Of a stretch of DNA of 43,401 nt, positions 1 through 9,501 are shown piece by piece (positions within the stretch are counted from its first letter, which is position 1; the number at the start of each line of letters is the position of its first letter). Under the pieces are notes generated by a model. The model saw nothing but the letters and a program-made list of their open reading frames with translations, had not been told where the DNA came from and did not search any database. Position numbers and translations under genes: made by a program. The stretch spans positions 1-43,401 of the forward strand of contig CALIJE010000065.1 in NCBI GenBank assembly GCA_938017825.1. Reading direction: 5' to 3'. Source of the stretch: an uncultured Flavobacteriaceae bacterium (GTDB lineage Bacteria > Bacteroidota > Bacteroidia > Flavobacteriales > Flavobacteriaceae).

Positions 1-398
1 CCACGGGTTTATTTTTACCTACAAACCAAAAATCGGGATAAGATTTAAAATACTAGTGAAAACAAAATTTTAGTAAACTTTCGTCTGAACATTAATTAAG
101 GTAGTCCTTTCATAAGAAAATAAAGACATATTGCTATCAACTATAGAACTGCCATTAGCGATTAGAAGCCAAAGCTATTCTGTTAGCTACAAGCAATCAG
201 AACATTAGCACGATGCTAGTCTGATTTTAAGGAAATCTCAAAACAAGGTGTTGTTAAATAATAGGTACATAATTATAGGTATTGTTTTATGTGTAACTGA
301 TATATTATTCGCAAACTCTTAAAATTTTATTAAAAAAGGTTTGGATAATTAACTTCCTTTTTTAATTTTTGCCGTTAGCTAATTCAAATAATTATAAA
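1..398. other. Non-coding leader region before the SusC operon
   Basis: No convincing coding frame on either strand. The stretch is very AT-rich and ends in a plausible Bacteroidota promoter at about 340-371. I see no hairpin with a T-tract, no sigma/anti-sigma gene and no riboswitch-like structure. The gene upstream of the SusC operon lies outside the window. Confidence 0.6.
340..371 (+). promoter_or_regulatory. Predicted promoter of the SusC operon
   Basis: TTTG at 340-343 is followed after 19 bases by TAATTTTTG at 363-371, which is one T longer than the Bacteroidota -7 consensus TAnnTTTG. The spacing fits the family of sigma-ABfr promoters. The ATG at 399 would then have a leader of roughly 20-25 bases. 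Confidence 0.5.
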
Positions 399-3300
399 AT
401 GAGAACAAAACTAAATGGAATCTTAACGCTATTACTGGCGTTTGTTGTGCATGTTTCGTTTGCACAGGACAAAACGATTACCGGAACGGTGACAGATCAA
501 GATGGTCTTCCGCTCCCTGGGGTCAACATTGTTGTAGAAGGTACTACTAATGGTACACAAACTGATTTTGACGGTAACTACGCCATTCAAGGTAGTGAAG
601 GTCAAGTCTTACTCTTCACCTACATAGGTCAGACTGCGGTAAGACAAACAATCGGTGCGTCGAACTCTATTAATGTACAGATGCAAGAGGACGCCACAGC
701 ACTGGAGGAGGTTGTTGTAACCGCCCAAGGTATTAAAAAGGAGAAGCAGGCGCTAGGTTATGCGGTTGCCGAGGTTAAAAGCGATCAGCTAGAACAGCGC
801 GCTGAAGGTGACGTCGGTAGAATCTTGACCGGTAAAGCTTCTGGTGTTAACATTACCGCGCAAAGTGGTCTATCAGGATCTGGTACAAGTATCATTATCC
901 GTGGCCTTAGTAGTTTTAGCGGAAGTAACCAACCATTATTTATTGTTGATGGTGTTCCTTTCGATAGTGGAACGAACGCGCAAGGTGGTTTTGTTGATGG
1001 TAATAACGGATCCAGTAGATTTTTGGATTTAGATCCAAACAACATCGAGAGCGTAAACGTACTTAAAGGTTTGGCAGCTGCCACGCTATATGGTACTGCC
1101 GGTCGTAATGGTGTTATTTTGATTACTACTAAGAACGGTGCTCCTGGTGGTGGCGGTGTTAAGAAAAACGAGATTACTGTAAGTAGTTCTGTTTTCTTTA
1201 ACCAAATTGCTTCCTTACCAGATTACCAAGATGAATATGGTAACGGTTTCGACCAGGCTTTTGGTTGGTTCTTCTCTAACTGGGGACCAAGCTTTAGCGA
1301 AGGCGGCGTTGCAGGATGGGGAACTCAAGCGGCGATTGATTCAAATGGAACGCTCGCGCACCCATACTCAACATCAACTAGCGCTATTAGAGCGGCCTTC
1401 CCAGAACTTGCTGGAGCAAGATACCCTTGGAAGCCTTACGATAGCGTTGAAAAATTCTTTAGAACAGGAGTGGTACAGACCAACTCAATCAACTTTAGAG
1501 GGGCCTCTGAAGATGGTAAGGTTTCGTATAATGCCAACTTCGGTCACTTGGATGATGAAGGGTTTACCCCAGGTAACAACCTAAAGCGTTACACATTAGG
1601 TCTTGGTGGTAGAGCTATTCTATCAAACAAGTTTACGGTTTCAGGAACAATGAACTTTTCGAACACTAACTTTAAGACACCGCCGGTAGCGGCAGGTTTC
1701 GGTAACAGTGTTTTCGGAACAGGTTCTTCTGTTTTCGCCAACTTGTTCTATACTCCTCGTAGTGTAGACATTCAAGGCTTGCCATTTGAAAACCCAATCA
1801 CTAAAGGAAGTGTTTACTATCGTCAGAACAATAGTATTCAGCACCCTTTATGGACGGTTGCAAATGCTCAGAACAGTCAAAATACAAATCGTGTTTTCGG
1901 TAACGCTGCTTTGGCATACGAAATCAACGATAACCTAAACTTGACGTATCGTTTTGGTTTGGATGTATACAGTGAAAACAATACCAACTACCAAAATAAA
2001 GGTGGTGTTGGTGGTAGTGTAGCTACACAGAGTGGTATCTACCAAACTTGGAACAACACGAATACTATCTTGGACCACAACATTATTCTTACTGGGCAGT
2101 ATGAACTTTCCGAGCAGATCGGATTTAGCTTCAATGCTGGTGCCACGACAAGAAGAGAGGTCTTTGACCAAAATGGTGTAGGTAGTTCAGGACAACAGGC
2201 ATTCGGTGTCTTGCGTCACTTCAACTTCCAATTACAGGATGAAATTCAGTTTTTCCAAGAAAGAAACATTGCTGGTCTTTATGGCCAATTGGATTTCGAC
2301 TGGGACAGAAAAGTTTACTTGACACTTTCAGGTCGTCAGGATTACGTTTCTAACCTAGCTCAAGAAAACCGTTCAATCTTTTACCCTAGTGCCAGTTTAT
2401 CTTTGATCCCAACGAAATTGATCGAGGGACTTCAAAGTGAAAACGGAATTAACTATTTGAAGCTTAGAGCCGGTTACGGTACTTCTGCCAACTTCCCGAC
2501 AGGATACCCTATCGCATCGCTTTTGAATCTTGATACTCAAGATTTCCAGGATGCCTCCGGAACTAACGTAACAACTAACACAAGTGCAGCTCAATTGGGT
2601 AACCCGCTCTTAAAGCCAGAATTATTGGCCGAGCTTGAATTTGGTTTGGAAGGAAGATTCTTCCAAAGCAGAGTTACTTTAGACGCTTCTTACTTTACTA
2701 GAACTACGAACGACTTGATTATTTCTCGTCCTTTGGATCCATCTACTGGTTTTACCACTACTCAAACGAATATTGGTGAAATTAAGTCTGACGGTATCGA
2801 ACTTGACCTAGGTCTTGATTTGGTTAGAGGAAAAGAAGAAGGAGATTTAGACTGGAATATCAACGCAAACTGGACAACAAACGAATCTGAAGTAACCGAT
2901 TTAGGATTGGATACCGATATTGTTGTTTATGCTGGTTTTACCAACTTGGGTAATGCTGCCATCGTTGGCAAACCATTGAGTACCATTGTTGGTTCTCGTA
3001 TCCAAAGAGATGATAACGGCAACTTCTTAGTAAACGGTGTAGGTAGCTATGTTACCGAAAACGGTGTATTCGATATTGGTGATGCGAATCCAGATTGGCA
3101 ACTGAATGTTGGCAATACATTTAGCTATAAAAATTTCAATTTCAACTTCTTAGTGAACTATACTCACGGTGGAGATATCTATAGTAGAACAACCTCAGTA
3201 CTTTTAGGAAGGGGTCTAACTACAGATACTGTTGATCGTTTGAACAGCTTTATTTTACCAGGTGTAAAGGCCGATGGCTCACCTAACGATATTCAATTGA

Positions 3301-3617
3301 ACAACTCTACGTTCTACTTCAGTAACGTACTATTCGGACCTAACGAATTAGGGGTTTTTGATGCCTCAGTTGTTAGATTACAAGAGGTATCACTAGGATA
3401 TTCGTTGCCATCTAAATTTTTGGACAAAACGCCATTTGGTTCTTTAAGCATTACCGCATCAGGTTTCAACATGTGGTACGAGGCAATCAACATTCCAAAA
3501 GGTACCAACTTTGACCCTAACGTAGCAGGTGTCGGTGTAGGTAACGGTAGAGGTTTCGATTACCTTAATGGGCCTAGCTCAAAGCGTTTCGGACTTAGTT
3601 TAAAAGCGACATTTTAA
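399..3617 (+). CDS. SusC/RagA-family TonB-dependent outer membrane transporter
   Basis: A 1072-residue outer-membrane TonB-dependent transporter that imports an oligomer handed over by its SusD partner. The N-terminus is a signal peptide ending in SFAQ, then a carboxypeptidase-regulatory-like beta-sandwich (about 25-95, with GTVTDQDGLPLPGVNI). The TonB-linker/plug start EEVVVTAQGI is at 103-112, followed by the plug and a C-terminal beta-barrel ending in Phe (SLKATF). The ATG at 399 is chosen over an upstream TTG at 369 because it begins the signal peptide and follows the predicted promoter. SusD starts 19 bases after the stop, so the two form an operon. Substrate is not determinable; no glycosidase lies nearby. 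Confidence 0.95.
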   Translation: MRTKLNGILTLLLAFVVHVSFAQDKTITGTVTDQDGLPLPGVNIVVEGTTNGTQTDFDGNYAIQGSEGQVLLFTYIGQTAVRQTIGASNSINVQMQEDATALEEVVVTAQGIKKEKQALGYAVAEVKSDQLEQRAEGDVGRILTGKASGVNITAQSGLSGSGTSIIIRGLSSFSGSNQPLFIVDGVPFDSGTNAQGGFVDGNNGSSRFLDLDPNNIESVNVLKGLAAATLYGTAGRNGVILITTKNGAPGGGGVKKNEITVSSSVFFNQIASLPDYQDEYGNGFDQAFGWFFSNWGPSFSEGGVAGWGTQAAIDSNGTLAHPYSTSTSAIRAAFPELAGARYPWKPYDSVEKFFRTGVVQTNSINFRGASEDGKVSYNANFGHLDDEGFTPGNNLKRYTLGLGGRAILSNKFTVSGTMNFSNTNFKTPPVAAGFGNSVFGTGSSVFANLFYTPRSVDIQGLPFENPITKGSVYYRQNNSIQHPLWTVANAQNSQNTNRVFGNAALAYEINDNLNLTYRFGLDVYSENNTNYQNKGGVGGSVATQSGIYQTWNNTNTILDHNIILTGQYELSEQIGFSFNAGATTRREVFDQNGVGSSGQQAFGVLRHFNFQLQDEIQFFQERNIAGLYGQLDFDWDRKVYLTLSGRQDYVSNLAQENRSIFYPSASLSLIPTKLIEGLQSENGINYLKLRAGYGTSANFPTGYPIASLLNLDTQDFQDASGTNVTTNTSAAQLGNPLLKPELLAELEFGLEGRFFQSRVTLDASYFTRTTNDLIISRPLDPSTGFTTTQTNIGEIKSDGIELDLGLDLVRGKEEGDLDWNINANWTTNESEVTDLGLDTDIVVYAGFTNLGNAAIVGKPLSTIVGSRIQRDDNGNFLVNGVGSYVTENGVFDIGDANPDWQLNVGNTFSYKNFNFNFLVNYTHGGDIYSRTTSVLLGRGLTTDTVDRLNSFILPGVKADGSPNDIQLNNSTFYFSNVLFGPNELGVFDASVVRLQEVSLGYSLPSKFLDKTPFGSLSITASGFNMWYEAINIPKGTNFDPNVAGVGVGNGRGFDYLNGPSSKRFGLSLKATF

Positions 3618-3636
3618 TTAAAAAAAGAATTTGATC

Positions 3637-5280
3637 ATGAAAAAAATATTTAAATATTTGTTTTTCGTTTTTGCAGGTGGCGCGCTTTTGCTGAACTCCT
3701 GTGAAACGGCAGAATTAGACCTTACGGACAACCCGAATGCGTTGACCCCTTCATCTGCGGATGTTAACTTTTATATGAACGCCATTCAGGAAGACTTTGC
3801 TCGTTTGGTAGAATCATTGGGTGAAACGCATGCCGAGGTAACCCGTATTGAGAATATGAACAGCAGGGATTATCAAAATGCATATTCCCCAGCAGGATTT
3901 GACGGTAACTGGACATCTGCTTATCAAGGTATTTTACAAAACCTTAAAGATATGAATGTCCTGGCCGCTGAAGCTGATTTGACGAACCATATCGGTGTAG
4001 GTCAGATTATCGAAGCTTTTACCATCACCTTATTGGTAGATACCTTCGGTAATGTACCTTACTCTCAAGCCTTACAGGCACCTGAGGTATTGAACCCGAC
4101 CCCTGATAACGGTGCGGATGTATATGCAGCTGCATTGGCTTTATTGGATGAGGCAATTGCCAACTTGAATGCAGGTAGTTCAGCAACTATGCAGAACGAC
4201 TTTTTCTACGGTAATAACTATGGAAAATGGACCAAAGCAGCGAATACCTTGAAATTGAAGTTATATCTTAATACAGGTAATACAGCAGGTTTCAATTCAA
4301 TTATTGCTGGAGGTGACTATATTGCTGATTCTGCAGATGACTGGCAGTTTCAATGGGGTACCAATTCGGTACAACCAGATACAAGACACCCGAATTATGG
4401 TCAAAACTATACGGTTACAGGTGGTGGCGATTATCAGTCAATTTGGTTGATGAATATGATGGATACGTCCGATGACCCAAGAATACGTTACTATTTCTAT
4501 CGCCAAAATGCGACAGTACCAGGTTCTGACGGTACAGACCCTAACGAAGAAACATTAGATTGTTCGTTACAGGCTCCACCGGCGCACTATGCGGCTGGAG
4601 GATTCCCATTCTGTACGCTACCAAACGGTTACTGGGGTAGAAATCATGGAAACGATGCTGGTATTCCACCAGATGGTCTTTTAAGAGTTGCTCCTGGGGT
4701 TTATCCTCAAGCAGGTCAGTTCGATGACAGCTCTTTTGGTGAAATCTCACTAGGTACCGGTGGTGGTGGTAATGGAATTACACCTATACTACTTGCTTCT
4801 ACGGTAAATTTCTGGCAAGCAGAAGTTGCAACCGCTGGAGGCGTTGCCGCTGCTAAACCATTTATGATCGAAGGAATCACAAAGTCGATTGCCAAGGTAA
4901 TGACTTTTGGTTCTAAAGATGCAGGCGCAGATATGTCATTGGCTCCCGACGCTGCCGCTGTTGATGCATATATCGCTGCTGTTGATGCAGCATTCGATGC
5001 AGCTGCAACGGATGAGGACAGACTTAACATCTGGGCTGAGCAATTTTTCATATCTTTAAAAGGAAATGGAATTGATGCATACAATGCATATAGAAGAACT
5101 GGTTTTCCAACCAACATTGAACCGAACCTAGAATTGAATCCAGGTGCTTTCATTCGATCGTTCTTTTATCCTGCGAATGCATCAAGTACCAATTCCAATA
5201 TTCAACAAAAATCTACTGTAACAGAGCAAGTGTTCTGGGATACCAATCCTGCCTCACCTGCCTTCCCAGTTGGTAACTAA
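3637..5280 (+). CDS. SusD/RagB-family outer membrane lipoprotein (SusD-like)
   Basis: Surface-exposed substrate-capturing lipoprotein that sits as a lid on the SusC transporter encoded just upstream. 547 residues. A lipoprotein signal ends LLLNSC, so Cys is the lipidated residue. The body has the alpha-helical repeat character of the family, including the FTITLLVDTFGNVPYSQAL stretch typical of the SusD-like_2 branch and ANTLKLKLYLN. The start is the ATG at 3637, not the TTG two codons earlier. A third lipoprotein gene follows after 17 bases. The SusD-like_2 branch often sits next to SusC proteins without carbohydrate-active enzymes, as here, so a sugar substrate should not be assumed. Confidence 0.92.
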   Translation: MKKIFKYLFFVFAGGALLLNSCETAELDLTDNPNALTPSSADVNFYMNAIQEDFARLVESLGETHAEVTRIENMNSRDYQNAYSPAGFDGNWTSAYQGILQNLKDMNVLAAEADLTNHIGVGQIIEAFTITLLVDTFGNVPYSQALQAPEVLNPTPDNGADVYAAALALLDEAIANLNAGSSATMQNDFFYGNNYGKWTKAANTLKLKLYLNTGNTAGFNSIIAGGDYIADSADDWQFQWGTNSVQPDTRHPNYGQNYTVTGGGDYQSIWLMNMMDTSDDPRIRYYFYRQNATVPGSDGTDPNEETLDCSLQAPPAHYAAGGFPFCTLPNGYWGRNHGNDAGIPPDGLLRVAPGVYPQAGQFDDSSFGEISLGTGGGGNGITPILLASTVNFWQAEVATAGGVAAAKPFMIEGITKSIAKVMTFGSKDAGADMSLAPDAAAVDAYIAAVDAAFDAAATDEDRLNIWAEQFFISLKGNGIDAYNAYRRTGFPTNIEPNLELNPGAFIRSFFYPANASSTNSNIQQKSTVTEQVFWDTNPASPAFPVGN

Positions 5281-5297
5281 TTAAAAAAAGAAAAGCA

Positions 5298-6158
5298 ATG
5301 AGAAAATTAAAAGTATTATTACTAGCAATTCCACTAGTCTTCATGACCTCTTGTGAGAGCGATGACAAAGTGGTAGACCAAGTACTGGATGGCTTTACCA
5401 GTGGTGCAGTACTTCGAACACGAGCGCTTGAAGGAAATCCTTTCAATGCCTTCGTAGCGGATTCACCATTATTGATTCGTGTTGAAAGCCAAAACGGTAG
5501 AGCGGGTACAACTGTTACTTCAGTAGACTTGTATAGCTCATTCACTGATAATCAAGATGACCCTGTAGATGTAAGTAAGTCAGAAACCTTAATTGGTTCT
5601 TTTGACCCAAGTACCTTTACAGATGGTTCTAGAGGACTACCTGAACTTACGTTCGATACTACGCTCGGTGCATCAGCGACTGCACTCGGTCTATCTAGTT
5701 CGGATTATAGTGGTGGTGATGTTTTCAGCTACAGATTCGTTGTGAACTTGTCTGATGGAACTTCTTGGACGGATGTTAACGGTAATGGTAACATTACTGG
5801 TGGTTCTTACTTTAGCTCTCCATACAGATATAATGTTGTGGTAAGTTGTATCCCTGTAGCCGCAATCCCAGGAGACTACGTTCTAGTAATGAACGATTCT
5901 TACGGAGACGGATGGAACGGTGCATCTGTTCGATTAACTGTTGACGGTGTTGCAACCGATTACAATATCTCTGGTAGCACAGGAACCGAGACGATCACTA
6001 TTCCTGATACTGCTTCAGAAATGAAGTGGGAGTTCATTTCAGGTGATTGGGATTCTGAAATTACATTCACGCTTACTGCACCTAATGGCAAACCAGCATA
6101 TTCTGATGGTCCTAGCCCATTTGTAGGTGAAATGGTATTGAATATTTGTCCTGACTAA
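5298..6158 (+). CDS. SusC/D-operon lipoprotein with a DSYGDGWNG-type C-terminal domain
   Basis: 286-residue lipoprotein (signal ending VFMTSC), in the position that SusE/F-type accessory surface lipoproteins occupy in Sus-like operons. The middle region has tandem beta-rich segments. From about residue 195 a second domain begins with GDYVLVMNDSYGDGWNGA and continues with Trp-rich beta strands (WEFISGDWDSEITFTL). This domain recurs in secreted Bacteroidota proteins; I do not know a proven ligand. Start ATG at 5298, 17 bases after the SusD stop. A strong terminator follows, closing the operon. It is probably a surface ligand-binding accessory of the transporter, by position only. Confidence 0.75.
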   Translation: MRKLKVLLLAIPLVFMTSCESDDKVVDQVLDGFTSGAVLRTRALEGNPFNAFVADSPLLIRVESQNGRAGTTVTSVDLYSSFTDNQDDPVDVSKSETLIGSFDPSTFTDGSRGLPELTFDTTLGASATALGLSSSDYSGGDVFSYRFVVNLSDGTSWTDVNGNGNITGGSYFSSPYRYNVVVSCIPVAAIPGDYVLVMNDSYGDGWNGASVRLTVDGVATDYNISGSTGTETITIPDTASEMKWEFISGDWDSEITFTLTAPNGKPAYSDGPSPFVGEMVLNICPD

Positions 6159-6180
6159 GGCAATTATCAAATTATTTAAG

Positions 6181-6213
6181 AAAAAAGCTATCCAATTTTG
6201 GGTAGCTTTTTTT
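6181..6213 (+). terminator. Rho-independent terminator after the SusC/D operon
   Basis: AAAGCTATCC pairs with GGGTAGCTTT (one G:U) around a short AT loop, followed by TTTTTTT. It lies 22 bases after the stop of the third operon gene, so the sulfotransferase-like gene downstream is a separate transcription unit. Confidence 0.8.
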
Positions 6214-6250
6214 ATTTTTACCTGCTATGAAAAAATTACCGCTATTATGA
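6213..6250 (+). promoter_or_regulatory. Predicted -7 element and 7-codon mini-ORF before the sulfotransferase-like gene
   Basis: TATTTTTA at 6213-6220 resembles the Bacteroidota -7 element and begins in the terminator's T-tract. Six bases later an ATG at 6227 opens a 7-codon frame (MKKLPLL, stop TGA 6248-6250). That stop overlaps the ATG of the next gene at 6247 in the ATGA arrangement. It could be a coupling leader peptide or chance. Confidence 0.4.
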
Positions 6251-7572
6251 AGAAGTGCGTCCTATTGGTATTTGGGCTTTTTTTCCTTTTGGTAATGGCA
6301 TCTTGTGACAAAGACACGCCACAGCCGGCTCCTGAAGTTTCTGAAGAGCCAAGACCGAACCCAGTAATTGAAGAGGAACCCGAGGTCTTTACAAGCACGT
6401 TGGGAACTGCTACCTTTTTCGATTCCAAACTTCCAGTTGAAGATAATTATATCCTAGTAAACGATGCTGCGGCCAATCGGGTCTATCTAATGGACAAAGA
6501 GGCAAATCTACTATACGACTTGCCGTTGAATGGCAAATTACTCGGAAATGATGTACAATTGGAATCAGACGGAAGTCTTTTGGCCATGTTAGAGGCAAAC
6601 GACCCTAAAATAGAAATTGGGGGGTTTGGCGGTGTATTGCAACAATTGGACAAAGATGGAAACGTTCTTTGGAATTTCGAATACGCTTCAGACGATTACA
6701 TTCTGCACCATGATGCAGAATATTTGCCCAATGGCAACATCATTACCATGATTTGGGAAAAAAAGTCGACCGAAGAAGCCATTGCGGCAGGTTCGAGCGC
6801 TACTACTGATTTGTTTCCCGATGGTATTATAGAAATCGACCCAGCGACCAAGGAAATAGTCTGGGAATGGCATGTATGGGATCATTTGGTGCAAAACCAT
6901 GACGACACAAAGGCCAACTTCGGGATAGTCGGCGATAATCCCCAGCTTATTGATTTGAATTATGTTCAAAATGAAGAAGGTGATATCACCCATGCCAATG
7001 GTATATCCTATGACCCAACCAAGGATGTGATCTTTTTAAGCGTGAATTTCTTTAGTGAGGTATGGGTAATCGATCACAGTACCACCACGCAAGAAGCGGC
7101 ATCGCATACTGGTGGCAATTTCAATAAAGGAGGCGATTTAGTATATAGATTCGGCAACCCGCGTGCCTATGATAATCCGAATGGTACGCGATTGTTTCAC
7201 AATAACCATTATCCAAACCTGCTGAAAGGTGCCGGTTTGGGAAATATTCTCATTTTTTCAAATGGCGCTGAATTAAACCAATCTACGGTTTATGAACTAA
7301 AATTGCCGTCAGAATTCAATTTATCGGCAAATTTGAACAACGAACCGGAAATAGTATGGAGTTTTTCCGACCCTGAACTATATTCGCCTAAAGTGTCTGG
7401 AGCCGTGCGGCTTCCCAACGGCAACACTTTAATTACGGAAGGTATTGTAGGTTTTTGGGAAGTAACCCCAGATGGTGAAGTAGCTTGGAAATTTGAAGGG
7501 CAAGGATTTTTTTGGAGAGGATATCACTTTGATAAAAATTCACCGAGTATTTTGGCATTGGATCTGCAGTAA
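6247..7572 (+). CDS. Arylsulfotransferase (ASST)-like lipoprotein
   Basis: 441-residue lipoprotein (signal ending VMASC, then an acidic Pro-rich linker to about residue 45). The body reads as a beta-propeller of the arylsulfate sulfotransferase family. Repeated blades carry HHDAEYLPNGNII, GIIEIDPATKEIVWEWHVWDH, THANGISYDP, FHNNHYPN and RLPNGNTLITEG. The family moves sulfate between aryl esters and phenols through a sulfo-histidine; several candidate histidines are present, but I cannot assign the catalytic one. It would act in the periplasm or at the surface. It is separated from the SusC/D operon by a terminator and has its own promoter, so a shared substrate is only a possibility. Confidence 0.8.
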   Translation: MKKCVLLVFGLFFLLVMASCDKDTPQPAPEVSEEPRPNPVIEEEPEVFTSTLGTATFFDSKLPVEDNYILVNDAAANRVYLMDKEANLLYDLPLNGKLLGNDVQLESDGSLLAMLEANDPKIEIGGFGGVLQQLDKDGNVLWNFEYASDDYILHHDAEYLPNGNIITMIWEKKSTEEAIAAGSSATTDLFPDGIIEIDPATKEIVWEWHVWDHLVQNHDDTKANFGIVGDNPQLIDLNYVQNEEGDITHANGISYDPTKDVIFLSVNFFSEVWVIDHSTTTQEAASHTGGNFNKGGDLVYRFGNPRAYDNPNGTRLFHNNHYPNLLKGAGLGNILIFSNGAELNQSTVYELKLPSEFNLSANLNNEPEIVWSFSDPELYSPKVSGAVRLPNGNTLITEGIVGFWEVTPDGEVAWKFEGQGFFWRGYHFDKNSPSILALDLQ

Positions 7573-7797
7573 CTGCACGTTAACAAAATGCTATCGGCCA
7601 ATACCAATTAATCGACCCCCGTTAAACCAAATTTGCCTACAGCGTTCAGAGTAGGGTTATAGCTATCTTATTTGTTATACGAATAGCTTTTAGGACATTG
7701 CCCATAAGAAAATAAGTCGGCTGGTGTATTTCCAATTTTACCTTATATTGAGGAATTAATTATACATTTATCTATTATTAATACTATTATACAAATT
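7573..7797. other. Intergenic region before the triple paralogue cluster
   Basis: 225 bases with no coding frame worth reporting and no clear terminator hairpin for the upstream gene. The last 60 bases are strongly AT-rich and probably carry the promoter of the first paralogue, but I cannot pin a -33/-7 pair. Confidence 0.4.
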
Positions 7798-8541
7798 ATG
7801 AAAAAGGCATTTTTATCCACATTATGTGGACTTTTTACAATTTCACTCGCATTTAGTCAAACCGCTGCACCTACAGGGGAGGCTGGTCTATTCGCCAACG
7901 CTGCAGGAGGCAACCCCATGTTGAATTTAGCCATGGCCGATTTAAGGGCAAAAAAGAACAAGGCAGATTATGAAGGCGAAGTATTGGGATCGCCTTACTT
8001 GAACGACAGCTTTACACCAAGTAAAGTATTTTACGACGGGGAGCTCATGGGCGATTTCTTCGTTCGCTACAACGCGTTAAACAGTGAAATCGAGATTAAG
8101 GAATCGTTTGAGGACGAAGAGGTGAAACGCCTGATCGCTGACAAAAACATCACTGTAAAGTATGGCGATAAGGAGCTTCGTTTTACAACTTATATCAACA
8201 AAAAGAAGGAAACCAAAAACGGTTATCTTTCCTTGATCAACAAAGGCAAAAACTATAAACTCTACCATAGATTGGCCATAAAATACGTTGAAGGTAAATC
8301 AGCTGCCAATTCCATGGTAAACGCTGTGCCAAGTAGATATGCTCCTTTTGTGGAATTCTATTATCAAATTGATGGTGTTGATCGTATAGATCAACTCTCC
8401 CAAAAAAATGGGAAATTATTGAAACAGATAAAAAAAGAACACAAAGAAGTAGCCAAATTTTATCTAAAGGAAAACGATATCAATTTGAGCAAGGAAGCAG
8501 ATCTAACAAAATTCTTTACCTATTTGAATACTTTGGAATAA
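7798..8541 (+). CDS. Secreted protein of unknown function, paralogue 1 of 3
   Basis: 247 residues with a Sec signal peptide (hydrophobic core, then AFSQ) and no lipobox, so periplasmic or secreted. The mature protein is Lys/Glu-rich. It shares a common core with the next two genes: GSPYLND, then a block with FFVRYNALNSEIEIK, then YGDKELRF, then KLYHRLAIKYVEGKSAANSMVN followed by PSRY. The C-terminus ends with a KEADLTKFFTYLNTLE helix that is also seen in the third paralogue. I do not recognise a characterised family. The first of three consecutive paralogues; 37 bases separate it from the second. Confidence 0.8.
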   Translation: MKKAFLSTLCGLFTISLAFSQTAAPTGEAGLFANAAGGNPMLNLAMADLRAKKNKADYEGEVLGSPYLNDSFTPSKVFYDGELMGDFFVRYNALNSEIEIKESFEDEEVKRLIADKNITVKYGDKELRFTTYINKKKETKNGYLSLINKGKNYKLYHRLAIKYVEGKSAANSMVNAVPSRYAPFVEFYYQIDGVDRIDQLSQKNGKLLKQIKKEHKEVAKFYLKENDINLSKEADLTKFFTYLNTLE

Positions 8542-8578
8542 ATTCGGAAATTTTGTATTTTAAGAAAAAATAGACGTT

Positions 8579-9388
8579 ATGAATTCAAAAAAGAAGAATG
8601 TCGTGCAGTGCATTTCAGCGCTGTCCTTATCCCTTTGTTTTTTTATAACGGCCCATGCCCAAGTATTGGACACAGGTAATCCTGCCGTTGCTGCAGCTTT
8701 GAGCAATGCGCAGGTGGAAGGCAATCCGCTGGCCAATTTTTTTCAGAAGAGAACTCCCATGATGGACCAGCTTTTTCAATTGGTCAAAGATGATGATGGT
8801 ATTACCAGACATTATGTAGGCGCTGAAGTTGGTTCGGCCTACGAAAATGACAACTTCGCTTTGGGCAATGTATATTACAACACAGAAGAATTGGGCCGAG
8901 TGTATTACCGATTCAATGCCTACAACAATGAGATTGAAATTAAGAAAACCTTATTGGACGAGGAAAAGCAACAGGCGTTGATCAAGAATGCCGAGGTAAA
9001 ATTGGTCACTCCTGAAAAGGAACTCCTATATCGTGAATTTATAGATAGAAAAGGTAAGGCAGCGGAGGGTTATTTGACCTTATTGAAAACAGGATCGAAG
9101 TACACGCTTTATAGAAGATTGTACGTGAAATTTACCGACGCCAAGGCAGCTGCAAATTCTATGGTAAACCCCACCCCAAGTAGATTTACCCAATATACCG
9201 AATTCTATTTTCAAGAAAATGATGGGGAAACTATAAAGGAAATGCCCCGCGCAAAGAAAAATATAGCCAAATTGTTTTCGAAATCCAAGGCGCCTAAAAT
9301 TCAGGATTATTTCAAAAAGAAAAAGCCCGAGGCCGATAATGAAAATGATATGATGAACTTCTTTAACCACATCGATTCATTGGAGTAA
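8579..9388 (+). CDS. Secreted protein of unknown function, paralogue 2 of 3
   Basis: 269 residues, signal peptide ending AHAQ, soluble export predicted. It shares the family core: GSAYENDNF, YYRFNAYNNEIEIKK, KELLYREFIDRKG, LYRRLYVKF, AAANSMVNPTPSRF and the closing helix MMNFFNHIDSLE. Compared with its neighbours it has an extra Lys/Pro-rich stretch (SKAPKIQDYFKKKKPEAD) before the last helix. A perfect 13-bp terminator hairpin follows it, so paralogues 1 and 2 may be one transcript and paralogue 3 another. Function unknown. Confidence 0.8.
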   Translation: MNSKKKNVVQCISALSLSLCFFITAHAQVLDTGNPAVAAALSNAQVEGNPLANFFQKRTPMMDQLFQLVKDDDGITRHYVGAEVGSAYENDNFALGNVYYNTEELGRVYYRFNAYNNEIEIKKTLLDEEKQQALIKNAEVKLVTPEKELLYREFIDRKGKAAEGYLTLLKTGSKYTLYRRLYVKFTDAKAAANSMVNPTPSRFTQYTEFYFQENDGETIKEMPRAKKNIAKLFSKSKAPKIQDYFKKKKPEADNENDMMNFFNHIDSLE

Positions 9389-9417
9389 AGGCTGCATGAG
9401 GCAGAATAGAAGGAGGG

Positions 9418-9462
9418 CCACAGAATGGAAGAATTCTTATTTTTCCATTCTGTGGTTTTTTT
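9418..9462 (+). terminator. Strong rho-independent terminator
   Basis: CCACAGAATGGAA at 9418-9430 is perfectly complementary to TTCCATTCTGTGG at 9443-9455, with a 12-base AT-rich loop and seven T residues after it. It separates paralogues 2 and 3. Confidence 0.9.
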
Positions 9463-9501
9463 CGTACCTTTTAGGAGTTAACTTCTTAAAACCAATTTGT
9501 T

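Noticed and set aside
4716-5153. A 145-codon minus-strand frame within SusD
   Set aside because: Antisense shadow of a well-supported gene; Ala/Ser/Pro-rich from the complementary codon pattern.
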